A stretch of 64,000 nt of DNA from Rhynochetos jubatus (Eukaryota > Chordata > Aves > Eurypygiformes > Rhynochetidae): the NCBI GenBank assembly GCA_027574665.1, contig CM050655.1, positions 1,984,001 to 2,048,000 of the forward strand. Reading direction: 5' to 3'. Both the position numbers and the translations under genes were made by a program. How positions within the stretch are numbered: the stretch's first letter is position 1; the number at the start of each line of letters is the position of its first letter. The notes under the pieces are model-generated. The model was not told the origin of the DNA, ran no database searches, and was given only the letters and a program-made list of their open reading frames with translations. Shown here in pieces: positions 43,001 through 55,072 of the stretch.

Positions 43001-46000
43001 CCTAAACTACTATTATTTTGAAGCCAGCTGGAGAGAGAGGAAAGGGACTTCAGGATCTGTGACATGGCACTAAAACAGCATCTTGCACTTCCAAGTCCTA
43101 CCCAGTTTTCCTGCCCTAGCCCAGTGGCATTTGCCAAAGTAAAGCCTAATACTTGCAGCATGAGAGCAGCCAGATAATATTGTTGACAAGTTTTAATGAA
43201 GATCTCGAAGGAGATTTTTTAAAATCCTTCCGATTTTCTTCCTTCTATAATTGTAATAGTTCCCCCTTAGCTGTTGTTGCTAAGCTGCCCTAAGAATTTG
43301 CATTTCAAGGCATTCTAAAACTCTCTTAATTTAAAGAACAACCTCTGCAAAAGCAATTCCATAACATAAACCTGGAAGAGAGCTCTAACAATGGCCGGTC
43401 TGTTCAGGGTATTAATCATGCCAATGAACAACAGTTTAGGCTGCTGTGTGAACCGGAGGAATCCTTTTTATAAGATGTGGAGGATTCTCCCATCAGCTAT
43501 CCAGCGCAGGTTAATAACCTCAAAAATGGGTTTGTTTCACAGCAAGCACAGCTAAGGCTTGCAGGGAGGGGAGGAGAAGGTAATGCTGCTTCAGAAAAAG
43601 GCAGTTTACGTTTGTCTTTCAAAAGATATCGATTCTTGCACTGTGTGGGAGCCTGGAGAATGGTGTAATCCTGTGTGGGCCATGTCTTCTGACTGAATGG
43701 GGAAAAACAAGACCAGTAAACAGATAAAGCAATTGAGGAAAAATGGCAAAGGTGGACAGAAGGGGTCTTATTGAATACAGTAATTGAATGGCAGAGTGGT
43801 GTTGGTAATAAAGTAATTTTACCTGCTTTAGCCTAAAAGGAAGGCAAGACTCACAGGAGGAGAAATTCCTTGTTAGATCACAGGATACAGTTTGAAAGAG
43901 GAGCTTGGGGTATGGAGTCTCTGGACCGTGTAGGTGTCCAGCCTTGGGATGAACAGGAAATGCAATAAATATGCACAGAACCATGCACATGATGAAGGTG
44001 TAGGACTCAGTGGTATGAGGAAGCCAACGCTGCCTTGGCAGGGAAGTCTCCAAGGGCGAGTCCAATGTGATTCATCTGAATGACGAGGGTGCCGTAAATC
44101 TGAGGGTGTATGTGCCGTAGGGTCTCTCCAGCACCCACACAACCGTGTGCCCAGAAAGCACAGCAATTCCCTAAAGAGCCAAGGGGATTTTATTTAATCT
44201 TAAAAGGAACAAAACCAAACCCAATTGTCTTGGTTGGGAAAAATCATTTATTTTTAGAAGCAAACAGGTTTCATGCAGACAGTTGAATTACTATGTCCAG
44301 GTTATAAGTATTCAAAGCATCTGTTCTGAGTGACCTGCAGACCAAGAATTAGTCAATGACACCCTTTGTGAATAATCCTGAGTGAATATATATTAGGCAG
44401 TTTGACAATCTTTTCATCAGTAATCCAGGTAAAAATCATCTGGGTTGTTTTGGTATGTGTTATCGACCAAACCCTACAGAAGGACTGACTGGCTAAAGAT
44501 TTTATCATACTTTCAAGTTTCTTTTGCTGTGAAAGAAATCACATTTACTTCTGTAGACTTGCACTCCCTTATCTTGGCTTCCTCTTATGCAGGACAGACT
44601 GTATGCCAAGTCTTGTTTATAGTATATTTGGGTGCTGGTACACCAATCTGACAGTGTAAATCGGCTCTGCTCTAGAACCGGCATTGCAGGGAACAACAGC
44701 TGCCCTGAAACAGCAAGGTCTGCATCAGCGTGCCTGTGCTCAGTGGGAGTCACTTAAAAACCACATTCAGAAATAAGCCTCAGGCTTGTCATTCACCTCT
44801 GCTCACCTCTTTTTATTACTTAGCCTAATCTGTTGTGGCTGCAGGGCTGTGGTAGCTCGTGCTCAATTTGCAGGTGAAGTGAACAGGACAAAGTATAATG
44901 GGGCTGGGAAGACCTTGTGGCGCTGGGAAGCCTTTCTCTGTCCCATTCCTCAGGCATGAAATCCGCATTCCTTTTAATGAAATCGCTTTTCTTCTTTTCT
45001 TCAGTTTAGCCTGAGGTATGGGAAGGTACTCCCACCTTAGTGACCCTCTCATCCCTCCCACTCGCTGCTCAGTGTGGTGGTGTTGGACCACCTTGGGTTG
45101 GGCAGGTGCTGCTAAGGGGACCTCAGGTGCACCTCTGTGACTTGGTAACTTGGCTGCAAGGTGGTCGTGACCACTGTGCTCCTCTTCTCTGTAAAGCTTG
45201 TGTGTGTGCTTGTGTGCAGGGAAACCAAGCCATCTTCCTTGTTTAGTGTGTTTCTCCTTCATCCTTCCTTCCCATTTCACTCCTGTCTCATGGAGTATGG
45301 GTTTCCACCTGCTGGGTCTCAACAGGGAAGTAACTCCAAAGGAGGTGCAGATCCCAGTTTGCAACAGCAAAGAGGCAAATGCAACATCTGCTTCACTTTT
45401 TGCATATACTAATACATAATTGCTGTTTCAAGAACTGGTGAGATTACTCAACACCCCATTTATTTCTGACCCAGTCTTTCATCCCTGCATCAGATGAATT
45501 ACATTTGCCAATGGGATCCCTTTTTCTTAGTCTGGAAACACTTTTGTTTGTCATTTATTATCCGCTTCATGTGTTTCAGAGGGTCAGGAAACAACCATTT
45601 CATTTAGAGGAAGGAAAAACAGCTGTGGAAAGGCATTTTCTTCCATCTATTTGAAGGTAATGGAGACTGGTTTTGAAAGTATCGATAGGCTTAAAAATGC
45701 CTCCATCTTTCATGTGTAAGAAAGAAAACCCGTCTCTGACCTTTTAAGTACATTTGTTTACTTTTTGGAGGGTCCTTTAAAGAAAAAGAAACCGAGATTT
45801 AAGAGGAGTTTGCTGCTTAATAGGTAGATCAAATAGCTGATGAGGTGAGAATATTGCTTTCTCAGCCACAAATAAATCACACTACACACCAACCTTACAC
45901 CTGAAAATCTCTCAAAAGCAGCTACCAAAAAATTATATATTGGTGGGTGATTGTTCTGGGACATCTGATAACGTCACCTAATCATGATCCTGTCTTTTCA

Positions 46001-48070
46001 AGCACAGCAGTAACGTCACTACTGTGATTCATCCCCTATTCTCTAACATTTCTGGCTAGCGTTGGGGTGGTTTGTTTTCTTCAGACATCAAGGTAATTTG
46101 TAGAGGTGTTTAATAGCTGATTCAGATTTGAGTTGGCAGCAATTTCATCCTCTCAGAAGATGTTCAGAATTGCTTGGTTTCTGCCCTTTCAAAAAAACCC
46201 CAAACCCCATACAGAAACAAACACCCAAAACTTGTGGCAAGCTGTAACCATATGTTTATGCGTGAATGTTTTTAAGTGGATTTGTATACCAAATATGATC
46301 TAGCAGAAAATCTGTGCTTTGCTTATGTGTGATGGAGATAAAGGATGCAGAAATTATTAGGCTGTTCATTATGCTTTTGGTTTTCTGGGAGATGCTCATT
46401 TCCAGTTTTTCAGAAAACGTGGGCTTCTGTCTTGTATATTAACGAAAGTCTATAGATTTTTCCTGCAAGAAAAGAGGATGGTGAGCTGTCTGCGGGTCTG
46501 AGGGGTAGTGATGGCAAATGACTGGGCATCATCCTGGAGATCACTTTCACTTGCATGTCCCCAAGGAGGACCTACAATATATTGGGTTCATCAGCAGTGC
46601 TGATCAGCTGAAAACCTTTGCTTCACCAGGAATGAAATTCGGGTCTTTGTACAAGAGCGAAGCAGGAGCTCTGTTCTCTTTTTGCTTACACCAAGTTAAA
46701 TTTTAACCTCCCTCCTGCTTCTCTGTGTTATCAGAAGTCTTGATGGAGCCAGTCATTACTTTTTCACCTGAAATAATTCTGGGACGCTTGTGCTAAGTGG
46801 TCCTGGTGAACTTAAGGACAAGTGTGGATTCTGGATCTCTTCACACTACTATGAATAATGCCTCCTCTGTTAAGTCATGTTATATTTCACGCTATATTTA
46901 TGAAACCTCATAGTTTCCAAACCTTGAGGACGAGGCATTTGAGGAGCTATGTCTCCTTCCTTCCTCCCATCCCTGGCGACGCTTTCAGACACAAGCTAAT
47001 TCAGCCCCTAAACCAGAGGCTGATGTTAGCCTGCAAGTGCAGCAGCCTTTGCCTGAAATTGGTATGTTCACTTCTTGGAGCACTCAAGACAATGATGTCA
47101 TCAAGTTTCAGGAGGATGAATGAGACATTGTGAAGAGACAGACCCACTAGTCCAAAATTGTATCTTCACTCCCAAAGGCAGCTTGGCAATGGTACTGATA
47201 ACCCTGAAGCGGGGGAGCACAGAAAATCAGGCAGATGGAGAACTCCTGCAATGCAGAGGCATTATGCTGACGTAAATCTCACCAAATCAGACTTATTTTG
47301 TTTGAGAAAAATGATAGCTTGCCTTGGTAAATGTCTGAAGTGTTCCCAATGAGAGAGGGTTCATGTAGAGGCGCACAGAAACAGTTTTCTAACTCAAATA
47401 AGTCCCAAGAGAGTGAATGCATGGCCTAAGCCTTACATTTCACCTTCATGCCAGGTTTCTGATGAGGCTTTATATTAAGTATTTAGTTTCTGATTATTTT
47501 CTAAAGCAGATATATTGAAATCTCTGGCATGTTTTGAACCAGATTGCTCAGTTATTTGTCTGTTATGACACCTCTTTTAATGAATTTTTTGGAGTAATTT
47601 GGTGTCCATGTGTTGAATTTCATTGTCTTTACACCAAGCTGCTGGTATTTGCATTTGAATTGCTTTCCTGGGTCTGTCCAAACTTTAATTTTCAATTTCA
47701 CAATTCTTTTGCAGTTAGTGATAGCCAAATGAATAAAAGATGAAAAATTTGCTGGCTCTGTTTTTTACCATTACAAATGCTGCATTTCTGAAAACTTCCA
47801 GAAGAATGGTCAGCTGTATTCATGTACCTTCATTTGGGCTCTTCAAATAACTCGAGAGTCCAGAAATGGCAGAACAAGGCAGAAGGTAATGGCCAATACT
47901 GAGGACAACTGAGAGTACATAAACTAGATTAAGAATTTTGGGGCAAAGATCACTCTTCTGTCTGCATGTCTGCCTGTTGTGCTGAAGCTGGGGTGTTGTG
48001 TTGCATAAAGGTCATAGGTAAACAGCCTCTGTTTCTCTAGGATGTTTCAGAGGGTTTGAATGACTTAAAC
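40001..48070 (+). other. PRKG1 downstream intron, no gene seen
   Basis: No gene supported. The 181-codon minus frame at 44825-45370 and the 148-codon minus frame at 43619-44065 have no domain I recognise and lie in locally GC-richer sequence where stops are rarer. Two identical TAACGTCAC words lie at 45969-45977 and 46011-46019. Confidence 0.72.
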
Positions 48071-48071
48071 C

Positions 48072-48088
48072 TTTTTTTTTTTTTTTTT
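48072..48088 (+). repeat. Poly-T tract next to a CR1 3' end
   Basis: Seventeen T. After c-t-ttttt it runs straight into the reverse-oriented CR1 tail at 48095, so in CR1 orientation the element is followed by an A tract. CR1 elements normally end in short tandem octamers and not poly-A. Confidence 0.9.
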
Positions 48089-48094
48089 CTTTTT

Positions 48095-48568
48095 CATAGA
48101 ATCATACAATCTTTTAGGTTGGAAAATACCTTTAAGGTCATCAAGTCCAACCATTAACCTAACACTGCCAAGCCCAGCACAAAACCATGTCCTCAAGAGC
48201 CTCAGCCACACATCTTTTAAATCCCTCCAGGGATGGTGACTCCACCGCCTCCCTGGGCAGCCCGTTCCAATGCCTAACAACCCTTTCCATGAAGAAATTT
48301 TTCCTAAAACCCAATCTAAACCTTCCCTGGCACAACTTGAGGCCATTTCATCTCACTCTGTCACTTGTGAGAAGAGGTCAACCCCCACCTCTCTGCACCC
48401 TCCTTTCAGGCAGTTATGGAGAGTGATAAGGTCTCCCCTGAGCCTCCTTTTCTCCAGGCTGAACACCTTAAGCTCCCTTAGCCGCTCCTCACAGGACTTG
48501 TCCTCCAGACCCTTCCTCATCTCCATTGCCCTTCTCTGGACACACTTCAGCACCTCAGTGTCTTTCTA
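48095..48568 (-). mobile_element. CR1 LINE 3' fragment (reverse orientation), includes end of ORF2
   Basis: Begins catagaatcatacaatc, the reverse complement of the CR1 octamer tail, and extends about 474 bp. Read on the minus strand, 48553-48353 gives [12 protein letters not shown], the well-known C-terminal segment of the CR1 reverse-transcriptase protein, preceded by [10 protein letters not shown]. The 3' untranslated part differs from the other copies here (gacttgatgaccttaaagg instead of ctagatgatctttaagg), so it belongs to a different CR1 subgroup. Truncated and broken, so not mobile. Confidence 0.95.
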
Positions 48569-49362
48569 GATTATTCTTCTTATTTCATTCAATAATGATG
48601 CTCTCAAGCTTGGAGGAAGAAAGCAAAGGGAAGATTTTGGTTGTGTTGAGTACAAGCATATGCTTCAGGCTGCTCCAGTCCGTAGAGCTGTATTCAGTAG
48701 CTGAATGAACGAAGTAGGTATCTTAGTAATCTATAGGAGACATGTTTGTTTAATTAGAGGAAAGGAGACGACCATCGGTAAAAAGGTCACAGTGAAAAGA
48801 GGAGGCTCTCTGTTACCATCTGTATGGATTGCATTTGTTCCCGGGCTTTGCCAACTGTGTAACGCTGGGAATTTAAAGGAAAGCAAGTTCAGTGCATCAG
48901 TGAAAATTCAGCAGCAGTCAGTAATTCTGGCTGGTTAAGTAATGCTAATGGGGGCTCAAATGGCCAGAGTGGCTGTTTGGCAGGTTAGCTTTATTGATAT
49001 GTCTCCCTAAATGCTCCCATTACCTCTTGTATTGTTTTCCTTCATCCAAAATAACTTGCCATTTGACTTCCTTAAGTAAATGTGTTCGTTGATTAAATAA
49101 CCTTCTACCTAAGTCAATTTTTTCCCCAGAAACTGGGGTTATTTGTGTAGCTGTTATAGTCTTATTCTTTTAGGTTAAGCTTTCTAGAGGCTGTGTCTTC
49201 TCCCACCTTTTTGTTCTGCAGAGGCAATGCTTAGTAATTCACAGCATCCCCTGCTAATTTAACAGGGGAGCATGACTGTGAATATTGAACTGGAGACAAT
49301 CCCACTTCTTCTCTTCCTTTTCCTCATTTCATTTATGTAGCATGGACCTGTTGACCTGTTTC
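48569..49362 (+). other. Intronic spacer between two oppositely oriented CR1 fragments
   Basis: About 790 bp with no gene or repeat I recognise. Confidence 0.75.
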
Positions 49363-49544
49363 TGCACTGGAACAGGCTGCCCAGAGAAGCTGTGGATGCC
49401 CCATCCCTGGATGTGTTCAAGGCCAGGCTGGATGAGGCTTGGAGCAACCTCGTCTAGTGGAGGGTGTCCCTGCCCATGGCAGGGGAGTTGGAACTGGATG
49501 GTCTTTAAGGTCCCTTCCAACCCAAACCATTCTGTGATTCTATG
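49363..49544 (+). mobile_element. CR1 LINE 3' fragment (forward)
   Basis: Short forward copy from tgcactggaacaggctgccc through gagaagctgtggatgcccca, ggaactggatggtctttaag and the tail cattctgtgattctatg. About 182 bp. Very close to the copies at 23338-23654 and, in reverse, 54631-55072. Confidence 0.94.
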
Positions 49545-49620
49545 AAGAAAGCACGACAATGAAGAGAGAGAGACTGTGTATCCTGACTGGGATTTTTAGA
49601 AAAGTTTTTAGATCCCCAAG

Positions 49621-49663
49621 ATTTGGTTTTCCTATTGTTATTTGGTTTTCCTATTGTTATTTG
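49621..49663 (+). repeat. 19-bp tandem duplication
   Basis: atttggttttcctattgtt occurs twice head to tail (49621-49639 and 49640-49658), followed by a partial third copy atttg. The copies are identical, suggesting a recent replication slip. Confidence 0.93.
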
Positions 49664-52182
49664 TTGTTGCTCTTTTCTTTCAAATTGGTTTCATATGAGT
49701 AAACTTTCTATGGGCTCTGGACTTTTTGAAAGGTGTGCTTGTGTGCAATATCGATAGAACATATTCTTTGTGTTGTATTTATCCATAATGTGTGCCTCTG
49801 GCTCCTTTTGCTGAGCACCAGCATCACCCCAGGCCCCTTCTGTGGGGTGGCTTCCCAGCCTAGGCAGAGGCACAGGGTTAGTGCTCCAGGGAAGCGTGTC
49901 ACTTAAAAGCAACAATTTCCCCCTGTTTTTACCTCTCCACTTACCTTGTCCTAGGGAATCTGAGAGAACATTGATCCATCTGAAACGGTAGTTGCAGTTT
50001 TGGTTTTCACCTTTGGGATTTCTTTCCCCACGAATAAAATGAACGCCCTTTGCACCGGGAATAGCTTTCTGTCTGAAATGAGATCAGGCTCATTTTCCAC
50101 AGGACCTAAAATCATTTCCCCACTAGTTCTAATTAAGCAGTGTTTGCACTTGAAATCAGGACTGTTTATATGAAATTAATGTTTTCAAATGTGATTAAAA
50201 AGCAAATAGTTGAATATAATCTCTGCAAACTAATGAAAAAGAATAAAGTGGAATGGTTTAAACCAGCTTTGTTTACACTCCAGAGTTACTTTGTATGCAT
50301 GTTCACTGCTGGCTACACTTTTCCAAATCTAATTGCTCTTTTTCTGCTGAAGCAGCTGATTATCAGATTTACATGTTCAGTTAAAGAAACAAAATTTTTA
50401 TAAAAAGCATAAATGCTTTTTTTTTTTTTTTACTTTCTGTCTTTCCAAGTTTGAGCCTGGGGTCAAGAAGCAGCAGGGAGAGGGTTGTGTTAAGTTTGTG
50501 AAAAGCTGCTTTCTCATCGTGGTAGGGTCTTGCTGTCTGGTTTAAGGATGGCTAAATGATCCCCACCTTTACTGACTTGCAGCCAGCTGCACATGTCTCC
50601 AGCCCCACAGAAGCCGAAGCACAGTAATTGTCTTCTGGGGTTAATGTTACCCTGCAAAGAAACTGTCCTTTTTTTTTTTTTCCCTTCCAGCGACAGAAAG
50701 AGAAACAGTTTGGCCTCTGGCAGGGTAAAATCCAGACAGAGTTTATATTTTTGTTTGGCTGGGAAACAGCGGAGAAGAGTTCACAGACCTCGAGTGTTTG
50801 CTGCATTCCTCTTCCCTCTCGCTTTTCAGCTCAGAAGAGCCTTTTGGCAAAGCACCAGCAGCATTCCAACCCCCAAATCAGTGAATGGTCTTTTGGTGCT
50901 TTGTCAGACGTAGATGGAGGCAACGAGCTCAATGGCTCGGTTCGACTTGGGGTGTGATACTGACGCACGTAATTACATATATATTATCTTAGATTTATTT
51001 ATTAATGTGTGCAGCATGCTCTACCCTTGGGAATGAGGATCGTTGTTGGTGGAGGAGGCAAGAACAATCAGCTTGCCAGTACTTGGACTACTTGAACGAT
51101 ATTGGTTACACCAGGGTTTTCCTGCTGAGAGTTCATTTTCATGGTAATCTGCATGAAAGGAGTTGCTTAATTCTCTCTCTTTGAAATCAGTCTGCATTTG
51201 ATGCCTTTTATTGGAGGAAGGAAAGCAGCCAGTAGTGGGCAGAGGGTGCGGTTGCAGTAATGTGAAGAGGATGAATGTCTTCAGGAATTGTCAGATAGTC
51301 TATTTTCTTCTTCAACTGATTAAAACAGAAGAGGCCACTGCAAGATGCTGCAGGTTCTGTGGCAATTATTAGAATAACAGTGACCATCCAAGAGCCGTAA
51401 TGTTTCATAACAATAAATAATTAACTCCAGCAAATTAACGTAAATTCTCATTCATCAGAACAACGGGGAAGAAAAGTGTTATTGAATAATTCTGGAATAA
51501 AAGTTTTCAGTATCCTTCTTGCATGAGCACTTCTGAATTTATTTGCTGCTTTATGTCAAGTGCAAAAAGTCCTTTGTTTCCAAGCAGTCAAGGAAGAGTT
51601 TTCTCTTGCTCACCCAGGGGTGTATGTCAGCTCATCAGTCACTGCTCTTCTTGTCACCTCATTGAGACAAGTCTTTTTCAAAATGATTTCCGTTCACTAA
51701 ATTTTGACCTCACTTATTTGCTCCTTCTCAGGATGTCTCAGGCCATGCCTTCTGACTGCTGAGCGAAATAAATTGCGTGTGAGTATCGTTTACAGCAATG
51801 TTCAGGCAACAACTGGAGACCTCAAAATCCGTCAGCATATGCGGGATGTGCAGATGTAGCAGGGAGGTGCCTGGCTTTTGATGTCCTTGTAAAAGGGCTA
51901 CCAACCACCTACGGTATGGTTCTGCTTCCATATTAACATAACTACTTCAGATTTACAAGTCGGGTGGCTTTCTTTATGCTAATACTACAATATGTGTAGA
52001 AGTAATGTAGAGGTAAGGAATCATTAGTCTTGCAATGGTGGTGATTCCATCTGGAAAGTGCTGATCTGGAGAGGCATCCGAAGTGCAAGAGAGAGTCAAA
52101 TATGACTTCAGCTCCATCCTTTTCAGAAGCAAAACTGGGGAGAAAGGGATGAAAGTAACATTAAACTGGGGTTATATGGGTG

Positions 52183-52240
52183 TTATATATATATTATATA
52201 TATGTATTTCGTATATATGCATACGTACATGGGTATATGT
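52183..52240. repeat. TA-rich imperfect dinucleotide stretch
   Basis: Runs of alternating T and A (tatatatatatta, tatatatgta, gtatatatgca) interrupted by a few other bases. Likely variable in length between individuals. Confidence 0.8.
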
Positions 52241-52677
52241 AACTTTGGGGTTGTGTGCACCAGTGTCATCATTCTCAGGATGCAAATACCAACCACTGAA
52301 AAAAGATGACACAGCACTTGGATTGCAAGCATCACATTGTTTTCCCTAACAGAAGAACCTGCTTATGCGAATACATGTATAGACTTGCAGCCAGCAGTAC
52401 TTTTGTCATTATTTGCTGTTGGCCTTTCAGTTTTTTATGAACCTTTGGCTTCCAGTTTTTTCCCTACACCATTTTTGTCATATGTCTGTTTGCCCTCGCG
52501 TTTCCCTTGCCTTGGCCTCTCTTGATAGATGGCCACTAGGAAAGGCCTGTTTGGTTAGCAGCTGTCCCATGGAAGGCACTTAAGACGGGAGAAGAGCATA
52601 CATCAAACCCTAAACTAGACATGAGCCTCATGACAACAAGGATAACAGCTGAAATAGTGTTATTTCAGACTCTGTGG

Positions 52678-52722
52678 CATTTTTTGGTGTTTTTTTTTTG
52701 TTGGTTTTTTTTTTTTTTGGTG
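52678..52722 (+). repeat. T-rich low-complexity stretch
   Basis: T runs of up to 14 separated by single ggtg or gttgg interruptions. No function evident. Confidence 0.85.
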
Positions 52723-54043
52723 TTCTTTTAGTGGTCAGGGCTGTTATATCTGTTCTTCGTTCAGCAGTAAGCTGGAGTGTTGGGTGTTGCCTTGGCTAAG
52801 GCAACATCCGAATGAAGCCTGCATGGTTACAGAGTCTCAAATTGCAGGTGCTAAAAAGGAAAAGATAATAAAAAAGCAGATCTTTATAAAGCCACGTTTC
52901 TTCAAACTTGTGGAAGGGCAATATGGACAGCAGAAAAAAGAAAACCAGGCAGGGTTAGGTTGAGAGGAGAAAGAAAACTTGGGAAGAGGGCACGCAGGAA
53001 AGACAAATGCTGCCCACTGTCTGTCGGGCAGGCAGTGTCTTTGGGGGAGGGCTGCTCTGCAATTCCTGTGACCTCCCGGACTAAGCAGCCCAAGCGCCTG
53101 CCAAATGGACATTTCCCAGTGCCTCGAAACTTGTTTGAACAGGCAAGAGTATTTATTACAGGTTTCATCTGGCAGCGCCCAGGCAGGAAGGGGTCTGCAC
53201 TGATTGCATATTTGCAACACATCTATTAGTTTATATAGGGAAAAATGAGGAGGGGGACCTGGTGAGAAGCAGGCTGCTCCCACGGTCCTTTGGCACATTG
53301 CAACTCGACTCTACAACCCCGGCGCACTTTTTTCAGCACAGCTTCTTATTACTATCCTATTAATCTGAATAATAAATTGCCAACATGTAAAATAATACTG
53401 GGAAAAATGAGTCAGCTCTTCTATTAAAAAAATCATCAGGTTTGATCTACTTATTGCTTGAAGAAATGTTAGAGGAATTTGTAATACACTGAATAATTGT
53501 GGCAGTTAAGGTTATGATTGTGTCTGGATTGCACCGAATGGAAGTTTCAATTTTATTTCATTTCTACCTACCTCTGAGTATTAAATTGTGCAAGATTTAT
53601 GAGGTTTGCAAGTGGTGTTTTACTTTGGAATTTCCTTCATGTTTTTTTCTGTCTTGGAGATCTGTTAGTCTTCTTTTTTCTGGTGTGTGGGCAAAGCTTT
53701 GAATGCAGGGCCTGGAAATCGCGTGTGTTTTCTATCCTGGGAGCAGGGCAGACATGGAGAAAAGGATGTCAGCACTGTACCGTGCCTTTTATCCCCTCTC
53801 CTCCTGCATAAGGAGCATTATGTTGTGCTGTTAGAATAAAAGATCATCTTTGTAGATGGTGGAATTGTTTTCTCTTGGTTTGGGCAGCACTTCTAGGAAT
53901 AAATATTAAAATTCTCCCGCCTCCCCCCCCCCTCCGGCTCCCAGCCCCGCTGTATACTAGGAAATCTATTAATGCACGTTTCTGAGCATCATCTTCTGGA
54001 GTAAACTAATCTGTAGTTATATGGTAATGCCAGGCTGCTAAGA

Positions 54044-54083
54044 TGTGGCTTTTTGGGGAAAAAAATGTGTGGCTTTTTGGGGA
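54044..54083 (+). repeat. Direct repeat of tgtggctttttgggga, period 24
   Basis: The 16-base word occurs at 54044-54059 and again at 54068-54083, separated by an A-rich spacer. Confidence 0.9.
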
Positions 54084-54630
54084 TCCTGCCCCAAGCTTTA
54101 TGCTTATCTCTTCCTGTGTGACAGTAGCTTCTTTCTGCGGCTGCATGCGGTTGCAGTCTGTGTTAGCGCAGGGGTGATTACAAAGGGCACTTTGCGAGTC
54201 TGTGTTTGTAATGATCTTGAAACTGAAATTGTATTTCCTATTACAAAAAAGGGGGGTTGCTGCTAATAACAAAAATGAAGAAACCATCGCAGTATTTTTA
54301 TTTGCTCTAAACTGCACTGTGAGAATAACACTGATGTTTTGAGAGTTGATCATCTTTTCCAAATTAAACCATGGGGCTTCTTTCCTGGCAGTCGCAGAAT
54401 CTACTTTACTATGTTGCCACAAGGCACTGTTCCCAAACCGTGGGGGATGGATGTGACACCTCCAGACGAAGGATGCTGTGGCTGTGAGCACAGGGATTAA
54501 GAAAGCAAAGGGTAAAATGACAGGGTATTTCTGTTCCCTTCCTCTCCCTCTGGGCCCCGTGTAGAGGGATTTGCAGTGACAAACCTGGCTGGTTTGTTCA
54601 GCAAATGTGTATTGCTGTTACAATAAATTT

Positions 54631-55072
54631 CATAGAATCACAGAATGGTTTAGGTTGGAAGGGACCTTAAAGATCATCTAGTTCCAACTCCCCTGCCATG
54701 AGCAGGGACACCCTCCACTAGACCAGGTTTCTCATCCAGCCTGGCCTTGAACACTTCCAGGGATGGGACGTCCACAGCTTCTCTGGGCAACCTGTCCCAG
54801 TGCCTCATCACCCTCTCCGGGAAAAATTTCTTCCTGATATCTAATCTAAATCTCCCTGCTTTCAGTTTAAACCCATTACCCCTTGTCCTGTCACTACAGG
54901 CCCTTGTAAAAAGCCCACCCCTAGCTTGCCTGTAGTTCCCCCCTAGATACTGGAAGGCTGTAATACGGTCTCCCTGGAGCCTTCTTTTCTCCAGGCTGAA
55001 CAAGCCCAATTCTCTCAGCCTGTCCCCATGGCAGAGGTACTTCAGCCCTCGGAGCATCAAATTTTGGCCTTG
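54631..55072 (-). mobile_element. CR1 LINE 3' fragment (reverse orientation), includes end of ORF2
   Basis: Begins catagaatcacagaatgg and extends about 440 bp. On the minus strand, 55060-54674 is an open frame with [34 protein letters not shown] and LPREAVDVPSLEVFKARLDE, the C-terminal end of the CR1 reverse-transcriptase protein, then the 3' untranslated region and octamer tail. Relative to the copy at 49363 it lacks a few bases between ctggatgag and acctggtctag. The frame is still open over 128 codons, so this insertion is comparatively young, but it lacks everything upstream and cannot move by itself. Confidence 0.96.

Larger units (their letters stand above)
49664..54630 (+). other. PRKG1 downstream intron, no gene seen
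   Basis: No gene supported. It includes a hairpin followed by a T run at 50402-50431, a possible cryptic exon at 50691-50724, a TA-rich stretch at 52183-52240, T-rich low complexity at 52678-52722 and a C run at 53923-53932. Minus-strand frames of 153 (52837-53298) and 161 codons (54006-54491) are unrecognised. Confidence 0.72.

Noticed and set aside
44825-45370. 181-codon minus-strand frame
   Set aside because: No recognised domain, locally GC-richer sequence and no sign of splice sites or a promoter; treated as chance.
48065-48346. 93-codon minus frame ending in a lysine run
   Set aside because: It is the CR1 3' untranslated region read into the adjoining A tract, not a protein.
50402-50431. 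Perfect 9-bp hairpin followed by a T run, like an intrinsic terminator
   Set aside because: This is vertebrate intron; rho-independent terminators do not apply, and no Pol III gene lies upstream.
52837-54491. Minus-strand frames of 153 and 161 codons
   Set aside because: Unrecognised, non-repetitive and without supporting gene structure; chance in intron.
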